Source of the DNA: a virus
Length of the DNA stretch: 35,003 bases
Reading direction: 5' to 3' (one strand)
Virus record (IMG/VR): IMGVR_UViG_3300042691_015253
Span: 1 to 35,003 of that record
Positions 6,184-12,768 of the stretch are shown here, piece by piece. A program made the translations under genes and the position numbers. How positions within the stretch are numbered: the first letter of the stretch is position 1; every line of letters begins with the position of its first letter. Below the pieces are notes generated by a model. The model was not told the DNA's origin, did not search any database, and was given only the letters and a program-made list of their open reading frames with translations.

Positions 6184-6295
6184 ATGCAAAACTGTCGCTT
6201 TTTTGTCGGTTTTGACATACGTTTAGGGAACATGTAACAGTATGCAACATAAATGCTAAGGCGTGTTACGCGGCAGCTGGCTGCATAATTGCTGG
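6184..6295 (-). promoter_or_regulatory. A+T-rich intergenic region, promoter candidate
   Basis: 112 bp without a gene, clearly richer in A+T than the surroundings, with tracts such as AAAAAAG, TTTTG and ATTTATG. It lies between the XF1762-like gene and a gene without an obvious ribosome binding site. I see only weak hexamers (for example TTAGCA, 17 nt, TACATG on the minus strand), so it is a region where a promoter is likely rather than a mapped promoter. A plus-strand TTGACA near 6212 lacks a good -10. Confidence 0.35.
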
Positions 6296-6814
6296 TTAGC
6301 CTGCTTCCCAAAGTAGCTTCTGCCCCTGGAGCAAAACGTCGGTGTCCACCCGTGGCCGCGACTTCACGTTCCAGTTCCCGCCGCCGCGTTCCCCGATGCA
6401 CTTCCACCCAGCTCCGCGAAGGCTCGCCCCGCCTTCAGCCGGCAGCGTGTAGGTGATGAGCTTCCGGTAGCCGAGAGCCTTCGCCACTTGCCACGCCTTG
6501 CCGTAGAGCATTGAGCAGCCGTTGCGAACCCCGTCAGTGCAGCAGCGGTTCACTTCTAGCGTCCAGCCGTCGTCAAGCATCCGAGCCACCGGGCGGCCCA
6601 CAATCGCCACGCCGCGAATGGTGTCTGTCTCGTCTGCGATGGCGAGGCTGAACTTGTGGCCCACGGTTGGCTTGTGATGCCGGTGGTGCTTCTGGACGAA
6701 GGCGTTCGCTCGTTTGTGGTCGATTGGCACAATCCGCAGGCTAACCACGCGATGGAGCAGACCCGCGTCAGCGTCCTTCATGGTGGCGTCGTCCTGTGGC
6801 TGCGGGCTGCTCAT
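6296..6814 (-). CDS. XF1762-like protein (acetyltransferase-like fold)
   Basis: 172 residues. After a 25-residue variable head: LRIVPIDHKRANAFVQKHHR, HKPTVGHKFSLAIAD, GVAIVGRPVARMLDDGWTLE and CTDGVRNGCSMLYGKA. The end carries ALGYRKLITYTLPAEGGASL, GWKCIGERGGGNW and LW. This is the sequence pattern of the phage protein family named after XF1762, related to GNAT-like folds; its substrate is unknown. The upstream ribosome binding site is weak. It sits next to the DUF551-like gene, a frequent partner. Confidence 0.8.
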   Translation of the reverse strand: MSSPQPQDDATMKDADAGLLHRVVSLRIVPIDHKRANAFVQKHHRHHKPTVGHKFSLAIADETDTIRGVAIVGRPVARMLDDGWTLEVNRCCTDGVRNGCSMLYGKAWQVAKALGYRKLITYTLPAEGGASLRGAGWKCIGERGGGNWNVKSRPRVDTDVLLQGQKLLWEAG

Positions 6815-6830
6815 CTTTGGCGTTCTGTGG

Positions 6831-7097
6831 CTACTTGTTGTCCGATGGTGGTGCTGGGCAAGGCTTCCAGTGCGTCGGGTCGTTTAGTTCCTCGTAGTCG
6901 TCGCCGTCCCAATGATGGTATTCGCCAGTGATTTGTCGGCTTCCAAAGCAAACCCATTCATCGGCCGCATTGCCCAAAAGCACGCGCTCGTCAAGTTCTG
7001 GCAGCCGATCCGTCACCGAAATCCAACTATTCGGAATAGCCGAATTGTTCGCCAAAGAACCACGCGATGGAATGGACTGCTCGGCGTTGTCTTTCAT
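6831..7097 (-). CDS. DUF551-like small protein
   Basis: 88 residues from ATG at 7097 with GGAG about 9 nt upstream. The domain signature is complete: SWISVTDRLPELDERVLL near residue 24, a middle beta strand with a GEYHHWDGD insertion, then THWKPCPAPPSD at the end (W-x-S-V-x-D-R-L-P ... H-W-x-P-x-P-x-P-P). DUF551 proteins are small, common in phages and of unknown function. Confidence 0.8.
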   Translation of the reverse strand: MKDNAEQSIPSRGSLANNSAIPNSWISVTDRLPELDERVLLGNAADEWVCFGSRQITGEYHHWDGDDYEELNDPTHWKPCPAPPSDNK

Positions 7098-7140
7098 GGG
7101 TGCTGTCTCCGTTGCTCGCTGCCATTCATCTCTGTCGTTC

Positions 7141-7596
7141 TCAGCCTAGCCGCTCCAGCAGTCCTCGCAGCGTGGAGGCGAACAGCCCGTCGCGTCCATA
7201 CCCTGCGTACCACTCAATCGCCTCCCGCTCCTCGTCGGTGAGCGTGAACGGCGTCAGCGTGCAGTAGCGCGTGACGGTGCCAGTGATGTGCGGGCATGTG
7301 TAGCCAGATGGAACATGCTCACCATGGTCCTGCGTCACGTTTTGTGACGAAAAAAGGTGCCCCCGCCCACCCGGTGCGCTACCCATTGTCCGGACGCAGT
7401 CGTCTAGGGGCTCGCCTCCACCGCACTCGCCGGCCGGTGACTGCCGCTCCGCGACGGAGCCGGGTGGAGACGTTGTTGCAAGGCGTGCGGCCAGCGAGCG
7501 CAGGGAGACGATCTCATCCGCGGCTCGCTCGCTGAGCGTGTCCACGGATTTGCCGGCGTATGCACGGTCGCGAAGCTGTTCAACGATGTCGATCAC
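7141..7596 (-). CDS. Small phage protein with C-terminal LTDEEREAIEW helix
   Basis: 151 residues from GTG at 7596, overlapping the upstream stop as GTGA; the longer upstream frame reads as a shadow. The N-terminal IDIVEQLRDRAYAG, ERAADEIVSLRSLAARL is a helix common in small phage proteins. A Gly/Pro/Cys-rich low-complexity middle follows. The C-terminus FTLTDEEREAIEWYAGY and ASTLRGLLERLG is the LT-x-EEREAL-x-W ... TLR-x-LLERL module seen alone or as a tail in other phage proteins. Function unknown. Confidence 0.6.
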   Translation of the reverse strand: MIDIVEQLRDRAYAGKSVDTLSERAADEIVSLRSLAARLATTSPPGSVAERQSPAGECGGGEPLDDCVRTMGSAPGGRGHLFSSQNVTQDHGEHVPSGYTCPHITGTVTRYCTLTPFTLTDEEREAIEWYAGYGRDGLFASTLRGLLERLG

Positions 7597-7802
7597 AGGC
7601 GGCTCTCCAGGAGCTGGTCTGGGATCATGTTGCGAATGGCCTCGGCAAGTTCGATGGCCTCGTCTCCAGCATCTCCGTGCTTGATCAGTCCGCGGCATCG
7701 CTGATCGATGTCCCACAATGCCCGGAGAGCCTCCTGGCCAGACAGCGCTGCGTGGAACTCATAGTCATCGTCCGGCAGGTTGAAGTTTAGCGAGGCGCGC
7801 AT
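7593..7802 (-). CDS. Conserved small phage protein (RASLNFNLPDDDYEF family)
   Basis: 69 residues from ATG at 7802, with GGAG 6 nt upstream; an in-frame TTG at 7814 is less likely. MRASLNFNLPDDDYEFHAAL, ALWDIDQRCRGLIKHGD and a helical end fit a widely spread phage family (A-x-L-x-F-N-L-P-x-x-x-x-x-F ... L-W-D-x-D-x-x-x-R-x-x-I-K-Y/H). I know of no established function. It is coupled to the downstream gene by GTGA. Confidence 0.7.
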   Translation of the reverse strand: MRASLNFNLPDDDYEFHAALSGQEALRALWDIDQRCRGLIKHGDAGDEAIELAEAIRNMIPDQLLESRL

Positions 7803-7888
7803 GGAGGGCTCCAACAGCTGATGAGGAGTAACAGCAAGGCGATAGCTCCGTAGAACAACAGGTCAGGCATGGCGTCGATGTAGGTCAT
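7787..7888 (-). CDS. 33-residue single-helix membrane peptide
   Basis: ATG at 7888 overlaps the stop of the upstream gene as ATGA, the habit of this genome, and the ORF ends with TAA at 7787. After a short head (MTYIDAMPD) there is one strong hydrophobic stretch, LLFYGAIALLLLLISCW, then a short SPPCAPR tail. It overlaps the next gene by 16 nt. It fills what would otherwise be a gap of about 80 bp. The topology would suit a tiny holin, antiholin or lysis regulator. It could still be chance, but the exact coupling argues for a gene. Confidence 0.5.
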   Translation of the reverse strand: MTYIDAMPDLLFYGAIALLLLLISCWSPPCAPR

Positions 7889-8151
7889 GGCCAGTTTGGG
7901 TACAGCAGAACGCCGCACCGCGTCTCCGGGTCCAGCACTTCCACTGCAGCAGTGCGTGGGAATGTCGCACTTACAAGGGCACAGATTTCGTCATACGGCA
8001 GAGCATCCAGGATCTCTGCATGCTCATCCGCCCATGTCTGCACGGCAGCGTGATCGCAGGCAAACCCTGGGTCTTCGTCGCCGCAGTTGATCCACAGCCG
8101 CATGTCGAACCGCGGCTGGCGGACCATGACCATGTTCTCCCTAACTACCAT
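7885..8151 (-). CDS. Small acidic hypothetical protein
   Basis: 88 residues from ATG at 8151, preceded by AAGGAGG at a 6-nt spacing, a strong site inside the upstream gene's last codons. MVVRENMVMVRQPRFDMRLW, INCGDEDPGFACDHAAV, an acidic helix (TWADEHAEILDALPYDEIC) and a C-terminal beta strand (CGVLLYPNWP). No family is recognised. It overlaps the upstream gene by 11 nt and is coupled to the membrane peptide downstream. Confidence 0.6.
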   Translation of the reverse strand: MVVRENMVMVRQPRFDMRLWINCGDEDPGFACDHAAVQTWADEHAEILDALPYDEICALVSATFPRTAAVEVLDPETRCGVLLYPNWP

Positions 8152-8314
8152 GGTGGACCTCCTTGGTGTCCTTGCAGTAGTAACCATCTCCCGGGACCTC
8201 TCCCCAGGAATCAACCAGGATCTTTCGGAGCCTTGCGACCTCTGCCTCTAGGGCTCGGATCACACCTGTCATCGCTGCCGCCCGCTTCTCCGAACGCTCC
8301 AGACGCTCCGTCAA
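8141..8314 (-). CDS. Small coiled-coil protein, start uncertain
   Basis: About 57 residues if started at TTG 8314; ATG at 8272 is the next option, and neither has a good ribosome binding site. TERLERSEKRAAAM and ALEAEVARLRKIL form a heptad helix, then GEVPGDGYYCKDTKEV. Third-position GC shows this frame is the coding one from about 8320 onward. The upstream gene's frame remains open over the same DNA to 8211. Either the two overlap by about 104 nt or a one-base shift (for example in GGG at 8315-8317) joins them into one protein. Confidence 0.45.
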   Translation of the reverse strand: MTERLERSEKRAAAMTGVIRALEAEVARLRKILVDSWGEVPGDGYYCKDTKEVHHGS

Positions 8315-8873
8315 CCCACTGCAGGCTTGCTGTTGGGAACAGCAGCTCGCAGAGCTGAGAGGCTGGCCGGAGGAACTTGGAGGGGGCGACGAGGGTTGGC
8401 ATGCTGAACCCGCGCATTCCGTCAAAGACGACACGCTCCTCCCAAGATCCGTCGCGGTCGATTGCGCAGAGCCACACCCAGTGACCCGTGACTTGCGACA
8501 CGTAGACCCAGGCGAACGGCTGCTCGCCTCGCCTGAGGCCGGCGACGTCATCGACAAAGACTGTGTCATAGGGGAAGTCGTCTGGGCTGGTGAACTCAAG
8601 GTTTCGGAGCTTTATTTCGATGGCCACCGTCGCGACGGCGTCCGGGGTTGGACAGAAGTCCGCTCTTGGATTGTGGTCCGGGAGGACGAGCTTGACCCCG
8701 TTTGCGACAGCGCGACCGTGGATCGTCCGCATCTCGTCTACCCACTTGCTCTCTGCCTTGTGGGCCTTGCCCAGGACCGCCAGGAACTTCTCCTTGGACC
8801 ATCCGTTCGATGTTGATTTGCCGTACCCTGGCCGCCCTCCTGGCGATCTCCGCGGGGCTGATCTCTTTGGCAT
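8211..8873 (-). CDS. Unknown conserved-looking domain, possibly PD-(D/E)XK-like
   Basis: 220 residues from ATG at 8873, which has GGGAGG 6 nt upstream although it lies inside the previous gene. The head to about residue 24 is basic and S/P/G-rich. Natural-looking coding begins at GWSKEKFLAVLGKAHKAESK, then VLPDHNPRADFCPTPDAVAT, VAIEIKLRNLEFTSPDDFPY, DTVFVDDVAGL and FAWVYVSQVTGHWVWLC. The D...E-x-K order with following strands resembles a restriction-endonuclease-like core, but I cannot assign it. The last 36 residues overlap the coiled-coil frame and read like a shadow tail. Confidence 0.5.
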   Translation of the reverse strand: MPKRSAPRRSPGGRPGYGKSTSNGWSKEKFLAVLGKAHKAESKWVDEMRTIHGRAVANGVKLVLPDHNPRADFCPTPDAVATVAIEIKLRNLEFTSPDDFPYDTVFVDDVAGLRRGEQPFAWVYVSQVTGHWVWLCAIDRDGSWEERVVFDGMRGFSMPTLVAPSKFLRPASQLCELLFPTASLQWVDGASGAFGEAGGSDDRCDPSPRGRGRKAPKDPG

Positions 8874-9231
8874 CGATGTCCTCCCATAGCTCCGTGCTAA
8901 GCGGCTCTGCCCTGCGGATGTCCGGCGACCTCCGCTCGCAATCCGCAACCTGGTCCACCGTGACCCTGAACGCACGTGCTATGTCAGCGTGGGTACGATC
9001 CGGATAGCCAAGACTCAGGACGATGAGTCGATCCCGGCTCGGCAGGCGATGCCTCCGCAGCAGGGCGACCATCTTCTTGCCGACGTCCGGGCTCAGCTCC
9101 AGGGATTCCCAGACCTTGCGGGCCGGCTCCCGGTTGACGAACACCCGCCTCCAGATGTCCGGCGCTACCGCGAGGGGCACGCCCAAAGAACCAATCCTTA
9201 ACTCTTGTCCACAGCGAACGCCTTGGCTCAT
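8596..9231 (-). CDS. HTH-like regulatory protein, boundaries uncertain
   Basis: 211 residues from ATG at 9231, immediately after AGGAGGAGG. An in-frame ATG at 9294 overlaps the helicase stop (ATGA) but its first 21 codons read like a shadow. Good coding runs from about VPLAVAPDIWRRVFVNREPA to EIARRAARVRQINIERM. It contains RDRLIVLSLGYPDRTHADIA and RAFRVTVDQVADC, a sigma-region-4/HTH-like pair of helices, then EPLSTELWEDID. The final roughly 70 residues (Gly/Arg/Pro-rich) overlap the next gene and look out of frame. A DNA-binding role is inferred. Confidence 0.5.
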   Translation of the reverse strand: MSQGVRCGQELRIGSLGVPLAVAPDIWRRVFVNREPARKVWESLELSPDVGKKMVALLRRHRLPSRDRLIVLSLGYPDRTHADIARAFRVTVDQVADCERRSPDIRRAEPLSTELWEDIDAKEISPAEIARRAARVRQINIERMVQGEVPGGPGQGPQGREQVGRRDADDPRSRCRKRGQARPPGPQSKSGLLSNPGRRRDGGHRNKAPKP

Positions 9232-9334
9232 AGTCCTCCTCCTGAGGAGCGAAAGGGAAAGCCTCGTCAATCCTGAATACCGCTGCGATCTCATCGACCG
9301 TGTCCTGCAACAGAGCGTCTGCGCGCCTTTTCAC
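8984..9334 (-). CDS. Probable N-terminal part of the next gene, frame-displaced
   Basis: From GTG at 9334 (or ATG at 9400 after GGAG) this frame reads ADALLQDTVDEIAAVFRIDE, FPFAPQEEDYEPRRSLWTRV and KDWFFGRA, a natural acidic then amphipathic sequence. It then turns into a Gly/Pro/Arg-rich shadow to the stop. Coding moves by +1 into the next frame near the GGGG at 9174-9177. Removing one base there would give a smooth RRSLWTRV...DWFFGRA-LAVAPDIWRRVF protein. So this is either a short overlapping gene or the front of a frameshifted one. It overlaps the helicase end by 44 nt. Confidence 0.35.
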   Translation of the reverse strand: MKRRADALLQDTVDEIAAVFRIDEAFPFAPQEEDYEPRRSLWTRVKDWFFGRAPRGSAGHLEAGVRQPGAGPQGLGIPGAEPGRRQEDGRPAAEASPAEPGSTHRPESWLSGSYPR

Positions 9335-10826
9335 GCTGGAAGAATGACTTCTGCCATCCCTTGATGTTGGGCTGCCGTAGCGCCCAGTCGATGTATCCAT
9401 CGTCAAGTTCTCCCATGGTGCGACCCGCCATCCGCCCACGCAGCGGGCAGCGGTACGTTGAGATGCACTTCTTTGTGCCCAGCTCCACATCCCTGCCGTG
9501 GAGCCTTCCCGTGGCCTGCCCGTGCATGCCCTGAAGGCCGGCTTCGATCAGCTTGGCTTTCCTCAGGTCCTCGGCGGCCTGGGCCAGGAGGTCCTCAGGG
9601 TTCTCGCCGTCTCCCTCTTCGCCCTTCTTACGGGCACCGCGGATGACGGCCTTGTCCTCGTCGTCCTTGGCGAACATGTCCACGGACGTCTGTATGGAGT
9701 GGTCCTCCGTAGACCCAAGCAGGTCAACGATCTTGAACCATGGCTTGTCGCCGCTGGCAATCGACAACAGCCTCGCCGCCACACCCTCAATGCCTGGCGC
9801 CGAAAGCTCTTCGCGGCCGTCAACATCACCTGGGGCAGGGCGGGTGGCCCGGCCGATAACCTGCTGGAACAACACCCTGGAGCGGGTGGGCCGGAACATG
9901 AAGATCGTCCGCGTTATTGGGGCATCGAACCCCATGGTGGCGATCTGGCAGTTGCACAGCAGGTCGATCTCGCCGTTACGGTACCTGTTGATGATCAGGT
10001 TTCGCTCGTCGTCAGGTTGGATGCGGCTATCGCCAACGATGTACTCAGCCGTAAGCCCATAGCTCCTGGCCAGCGTTGCGAGCGACATGGCCGTCTTGAT
10101 CCCAGGCAGGAACGCCAGGGCGGACCCCACTCGCTCCCTCTGGACGATCAGGGCCATCTGGTGCAACGGGCGAGTGGCGCCCAGCACCAGGTCCAGGTCG
10201 GACGCCGACAGGTCGCCGCCGCTCACCTTGACCTGGCGGGTGTCCAGGTCCTCAACGCGGACGATCTTGGCACGTGGCGACAGGCACCAGCCGTCGTCAA
10301 TGCCGCGTTTCAGGCCGTAGTCAAACGCCACGGTTTCGTAGAAATCCATGAGCCGCTGGCCGTCCATGCGGAACGGAGTGGCAGTGAACCCAATGATGAC
10401 CCCGCCATGCTCCTGGAACTCGCGGAGCATCCGGAGAACGGCCGGCGAGTACTGCGTGTGAGCCTCGTCAACGATGATGATGCGTGTCCCTAGGAACCGC
10501 TTGTATCGCGGCGTCTTCCCTGAGAGCAGGGTCTGCCGGCTCGCGATGGTGACTCGCCCGCGGTAGCAGTTCGCCCACTGGTCGCTCATCTCAAGCTGCG
10601 CAGACTCGCCAGTGATCATGTCGGCGGTGTTCGCACACTGCCACACAAGCTCACGCATCGGTGCGATGACCAGCACCTTGCTGTTGCTGCACATCCGTGC
10701 CAGCAGGCTGAACACAACGGTCTTCCCTGCGCCCGTAAACAGGACGGCCAGGATTGCCTTGGCCCCCTGCGCAATCGCTGCAAGGATCCGCTCGCAGCAC
10801 TCTTCCTGATAGTCTCTCGCCTTCAT
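9291..10826 (-). CDS. SF2 DNA/RNA helicase (DEAD/DEAH, RecQ/UvsW-like)
   Basis: 511 residues from ATG at 10826, preceded by GGAGGG 5 nt upstream. Motifs in order: Q-like YQEECC at the start, Walker A TGAGKT (31-36), motif Ia VIAPMRELVWQ, Walker B IIIVDEAH (116-123), motif III GFTATP (146-151), motif V-like ATMGFDAP and motif VI QQVIGRATRP (321-330). Phage members unwind or anneal DNA during replication, recombination and repair. After an acidic/basic linker (about 395-430) the C-terminus has two cysteines and GRTMGELDDGYIDWALRQ, a degenerate version of the DUF3820-like motif in the 115-residue protein. It lies downstream of ssb across a 90-bp gap. Confidence 0.92.
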   Translation of the reverse strand: MKARDYQEECCERILAAIAQGAKAILAVLFTGAGKTVVFSLLARMCSNSKVLVIAPMRELVWQCANTADMITGESAQLEMSDQWANCYRGRVTIASRQTLLSGKTPRYKRFLGTRIIIVDEAHTQYSPAVLRMLREFQEHGGVIIGFTATPFRMDGQRLMDFYETVAFDYGLKRGIDDGWCLSPRAKIVRVEDLDTRQVKVSGGDLSASDLDLVLGATRPLHQMALIVQRERVGSALAFLPGIKTAMSLATLARSYGLTAEYIVGDSRIQPDDERNLIINRYRNGEIDLLCNCQIATMGFDAPITRTIFMFRPTRSRVLFQQVIGRATRPAPGDVDGREELSAPGIEGVAARLLSIASGDKPWFKIVDLLGSTEDHSIQTSVDMFAKDDEDKAVIRGARKKGEEGDGENPEDLLAQAAEDLRKAKLIEAGLQGMHGQATGRLHGRDVELGTKKCISTYRCPLRGRMAGRTMGELDDGYIDWALRQPNIKGWQKSFFQREKARRRSVAGHGR

Positions 10827-10847
10827 GTCGCCCTCCTCGTTGGCGGT

Positions 10848-10876
10848 GGCGCCGGGGGCATCCCGCCCCCAGCGCC
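10848..10876 (-). repeat. Strong GC hairpin between ssb and the helicase gene
   Basis: Two 12-nt arms, GGCGCCGGGGGC (10848-10859) and GCCCCCAGCGCC (10865-10876), pair fully apart from one wobble around a 5-nt loop. It sits about 20 nt before the helicase start codon and about 40 nt after the ssb stop. The minus strand shows no T-run after it, so it is not a classical terminator. It could set different expression of ssb and helicase through RNA processing, attenuation or stability. Confidence 0.55.
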
Positions 10877-10916
10877 GTACTCCGTTCGCCAGCCGGCCTC
10901 ATGCCAGCACAGTGCC

Positions 10917-11252
10917 CTAGAACGCAGGCTCCTCCTGCCGCTCGCGGGCACCACCCAGCAGCGTCAGCTCGCGGACCTGAAGGCCCACGTGCGTCCTCTT
11001 CTGGCCATCCTTCTCGTAGGTGCGGCTCTTCAGCGAGCCGATCACGCAGATCGTCTTGCCACGGGTCAGGTACTCAGACACCTGGCCCGGCCGCCAATAG
11101 TCGCAGTCAAGAAACAGCACCTCGCCGTCCTTGCGGCCGTTGACCGCAATGGCGAACGAGGCGACCTCGTTCTCACCGACCATCTTGACCTCGGCATCCC
11201 GCGTGAGATTGCCGACAAACGTGCAGTTGTTGACTCCGCTAGCCATCGTCAT
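10917..11252 (-). CDS. ssb: Single-stranded DNA-binding protein (SSB, OB fold)
   Basis: 111 residues from ATG at 11252 (ATGA overlap). Shows the OB-fold SSB pattern: NNCTFVGNLTRDAEVK at the start, VASFAIAVNGRK, LFLDCDYWRPGQVSEYLTRG, KTICVIGSLKSRTYEKDGQK and VGLQVRELTLLG. It is short, ending soon after the fold with ARERQEEPAF, so it lacks the long linker, but the last residue is Phe as in the SSB tip that recruits partners. It covers single-stranded DNA during phage replication and annealing and lies in the ERF/exonuclease/helicase run. Confidence 0.92.
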   Translation of the reverse strand: MTMASGVNNCTFVGNLTRDAEVKMVGENEVASFAIAVNGRKDGEVLFLDCDYWRPGQVSEYLTRGKTICVIGSLKSRTYEKDGQKRTHVGLQVRELTLLGGARERQEEPAF

Positions 11253-11896
11253 GCCTCCTGGAAACGTGTGGAAACCAACTCACTCATCCGGTCGAACACG
11301 GCGGGATCGCACACACGCTCGCTGACGCGGAGCTTGATGCGGTCCAAAGTCTTCTGGGCATCAGCCATGGTCTTGGCCTTGTCGATCTCGCCCTTTGCCA
11401 GGGCTTCGATCTGCAGGCTCTTGTCCGTCCGTTGCGGAGCCTTGGCCTTGGCCTGCGGCATCGCCTTCTGAGCGTCGTCGTCGTCCTCGGCCCACGCACC
11501 AACCAGGCCAAGCAGCAGGTACTTCTTGGCGTAGGTGTAGGCGGAGCCAAGGGACTGCATGTCCTTGCGCTCCTGGCCTTCCTTGTCCACGCCCAGGTAC
11601 ACCGGGCACAGACTTGTGACGAACTCGCCGCTGCTGTGCCGCAGCGTGCCCACGGCAATCCACTCGCCTCCGACACGCGTCAGGCACACCTGCGGGAGGA
11701 TGAACCCTTCCTTGTTCAGAGGCTCACGCAGGGCCTCGCAGATGTCGCTGTACCGCATGTACTTGTAGCGACCGAACGTGTTGTTGCCGCCCTTCTCAAC
11801 GGCCGGGAATGCGGCCTGAGCGCGGCACAGTGACGCCACCAACTTCCCTGTCTCAGGGCTCGTTGTGAGCCCAGGCAATCCATGGTCAACGATCAT
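11249..11896 (-). CDS. ERF-family single-strand annealing protein
   Basis: 215 residues from ATG at 11896 (ATGA overlap with the exonuclease). ERF pattern: LVASLCRAQAAFPAVEKGGN, FGRYKYMRYSDICEALREPL, NKEGFILPQ and, after a beta sheet, MQSLGSAYTYAKKYLLLGLV followed by WAEDDDD (about residues 113-141). These proteins form rings that anneal complementary single strands. The C-terminal half is a charged helical tail typical of partner binding. Directly downstream of a PD-(D/E)XK exonuclease and upstream of ssb, it completes a Red/RecET-type recombination set. Confidence 0.88.
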   Translation of the reverse strand: MIVDHGLPGLTTSPETGKLVASLCRAQAAFPAVEKGGNNTFGRYKYMRYSDICEALREPLNKEGFILPQVCLTRVGGEWIAVGTLRHSSGEFVTSLCPVYLGVDKEGQERKDMQSLGSAYTYAKKYLLLGLVGAWAEDDDDAQKAMPQAKAKAPQRTDKSLQIEALAKGEIDKAKTMADAQKTLDRIKLRVSERVCDPAVFDRMSELVSTRFQEA

Positions 11897-12768
11897 CGCC
11901 TTCCTCCTGTGAAAAACGCTGGGAACTCCAGCTCCGTCTCCTCGTCGTCCTCAGGCGTCCTGTACTCGCCCAGCTGTCGTCGCAGCCGGATCTGGTCCAG
12001 GGTCACTCTGATCTGCTCGCGAGCCTCCTCCACCAGCTCTTCTGGGAGGGTCAGCACTCGCACCCTGTGGGGCTTATGCGTCTGGGCGAAGATGAACCGC
12101 AGCTGGTGGTAATCCCAGCCGCATGCCACCGCCGCATCCACGTACCACGCGGCTTGCCACAGGTAGCCGTAGAGGTCGCATGACCTCCACAGGTCATTCC
12201 AGTCTGAGGATGTGGTCTTGTAGTCCCACAGGAATCCCTCGGTCACACCGTCAGCCAACGCCTTGCGCTTGTGGCCGTGCGAGTCCTCATGGCGGAACGT
12301 GGCCTGCATGTCCTTGGTGGCCTCAAGGATCTCGCGGGCACGCCGGTTCTTCAGCGTGTTCTCAACGATCCGGTTGAGCTTCCACCAGTCTCCGGCCGAC
12401 ACCTCCATGCGGCCCTGGTTCTGCTCCTTCCAGTCCGTGTACGCCTTGCCGCGGCGGGCCCCGTTCGACAGGACCTCGTCCGGCGGGATCACGTAGCGGT
12501 CCTCCAGCCGGACGCCGGCCACCACCATGGGGATAGCACGGTCCACCATCGATCCGAAGTCCGTGCCAGCGTTTCCGCTGAACAGACGTTCCCCATTGTC
12601 CAGGGCCTCCTGGGCGAGCCCGCCGCCCTTAAAGACGGAGTGAGCGAACGAACGCGTCAGGTACCCGTCGTCCACCCGGTACGCCGCGTCTATGGCGTCC
12701 TGGTCCAGGAGTTTGCCGTTTGTGGAATCCAGGCAACCTGGGGTGTAGGATCCAAATGCGACGGTCAT
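11893..12768 (-). CDS. RecB-like PD-(D/E)XK exonuclease (RecE/exonuclease VIII type)
   Basis: 291 residues from ATG at 12768 (ATGA overlap with the small membrane gene). Core motifs: FGSMVDRAI, KRKALADGVTEGFLWDYKTT (Asp about 172/182, Lys about 184), and YLWQAAWYVDAA (Gln about 205, Tyr about 209), the D-x-K and Q-x-x-x-Y arrangement of phage PDDEXK exonucleases. A helical region with RRGKAYTDWKEQNQ precedes it. It resects double-stranded ends to make single strands for the ERF protein. The C-terminus is helical and acidic. Confidence 0.85.
   Translation of the reverse strand: MTVAFGSYTPGCLDSTNGKLLDQDAIDAAYRVDDGYLTRSFAHSVFKGGGLAQEALDNGERLFSGNAGTDFGSMVDRAIPMVVAGVRLEDRYVIPPDEVLSNGARRGKAYTDWKEQNQGRMEVSAGDWWKLNRIVENTLKNRRAREILEATKDMQATFRHEDSHGHKRKALADGVTEGFLWDYKTTSSDWNDLWRSCDLYGYLWQAAWYVDAAVACGWDYHQLRFIFAQTHKPHRVRVLTLPEELVEEAREQIRVTLDQIRLRRQLGEYRTPEDDEETELEFPAFFTGGRR

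Noticed and set aside
6180-6407. 75-codon minus-strand frame across the A+T-rich gap
   Set aside because: Overlaps the end of the XF1762-like gene out of frame and reads like a shadow.
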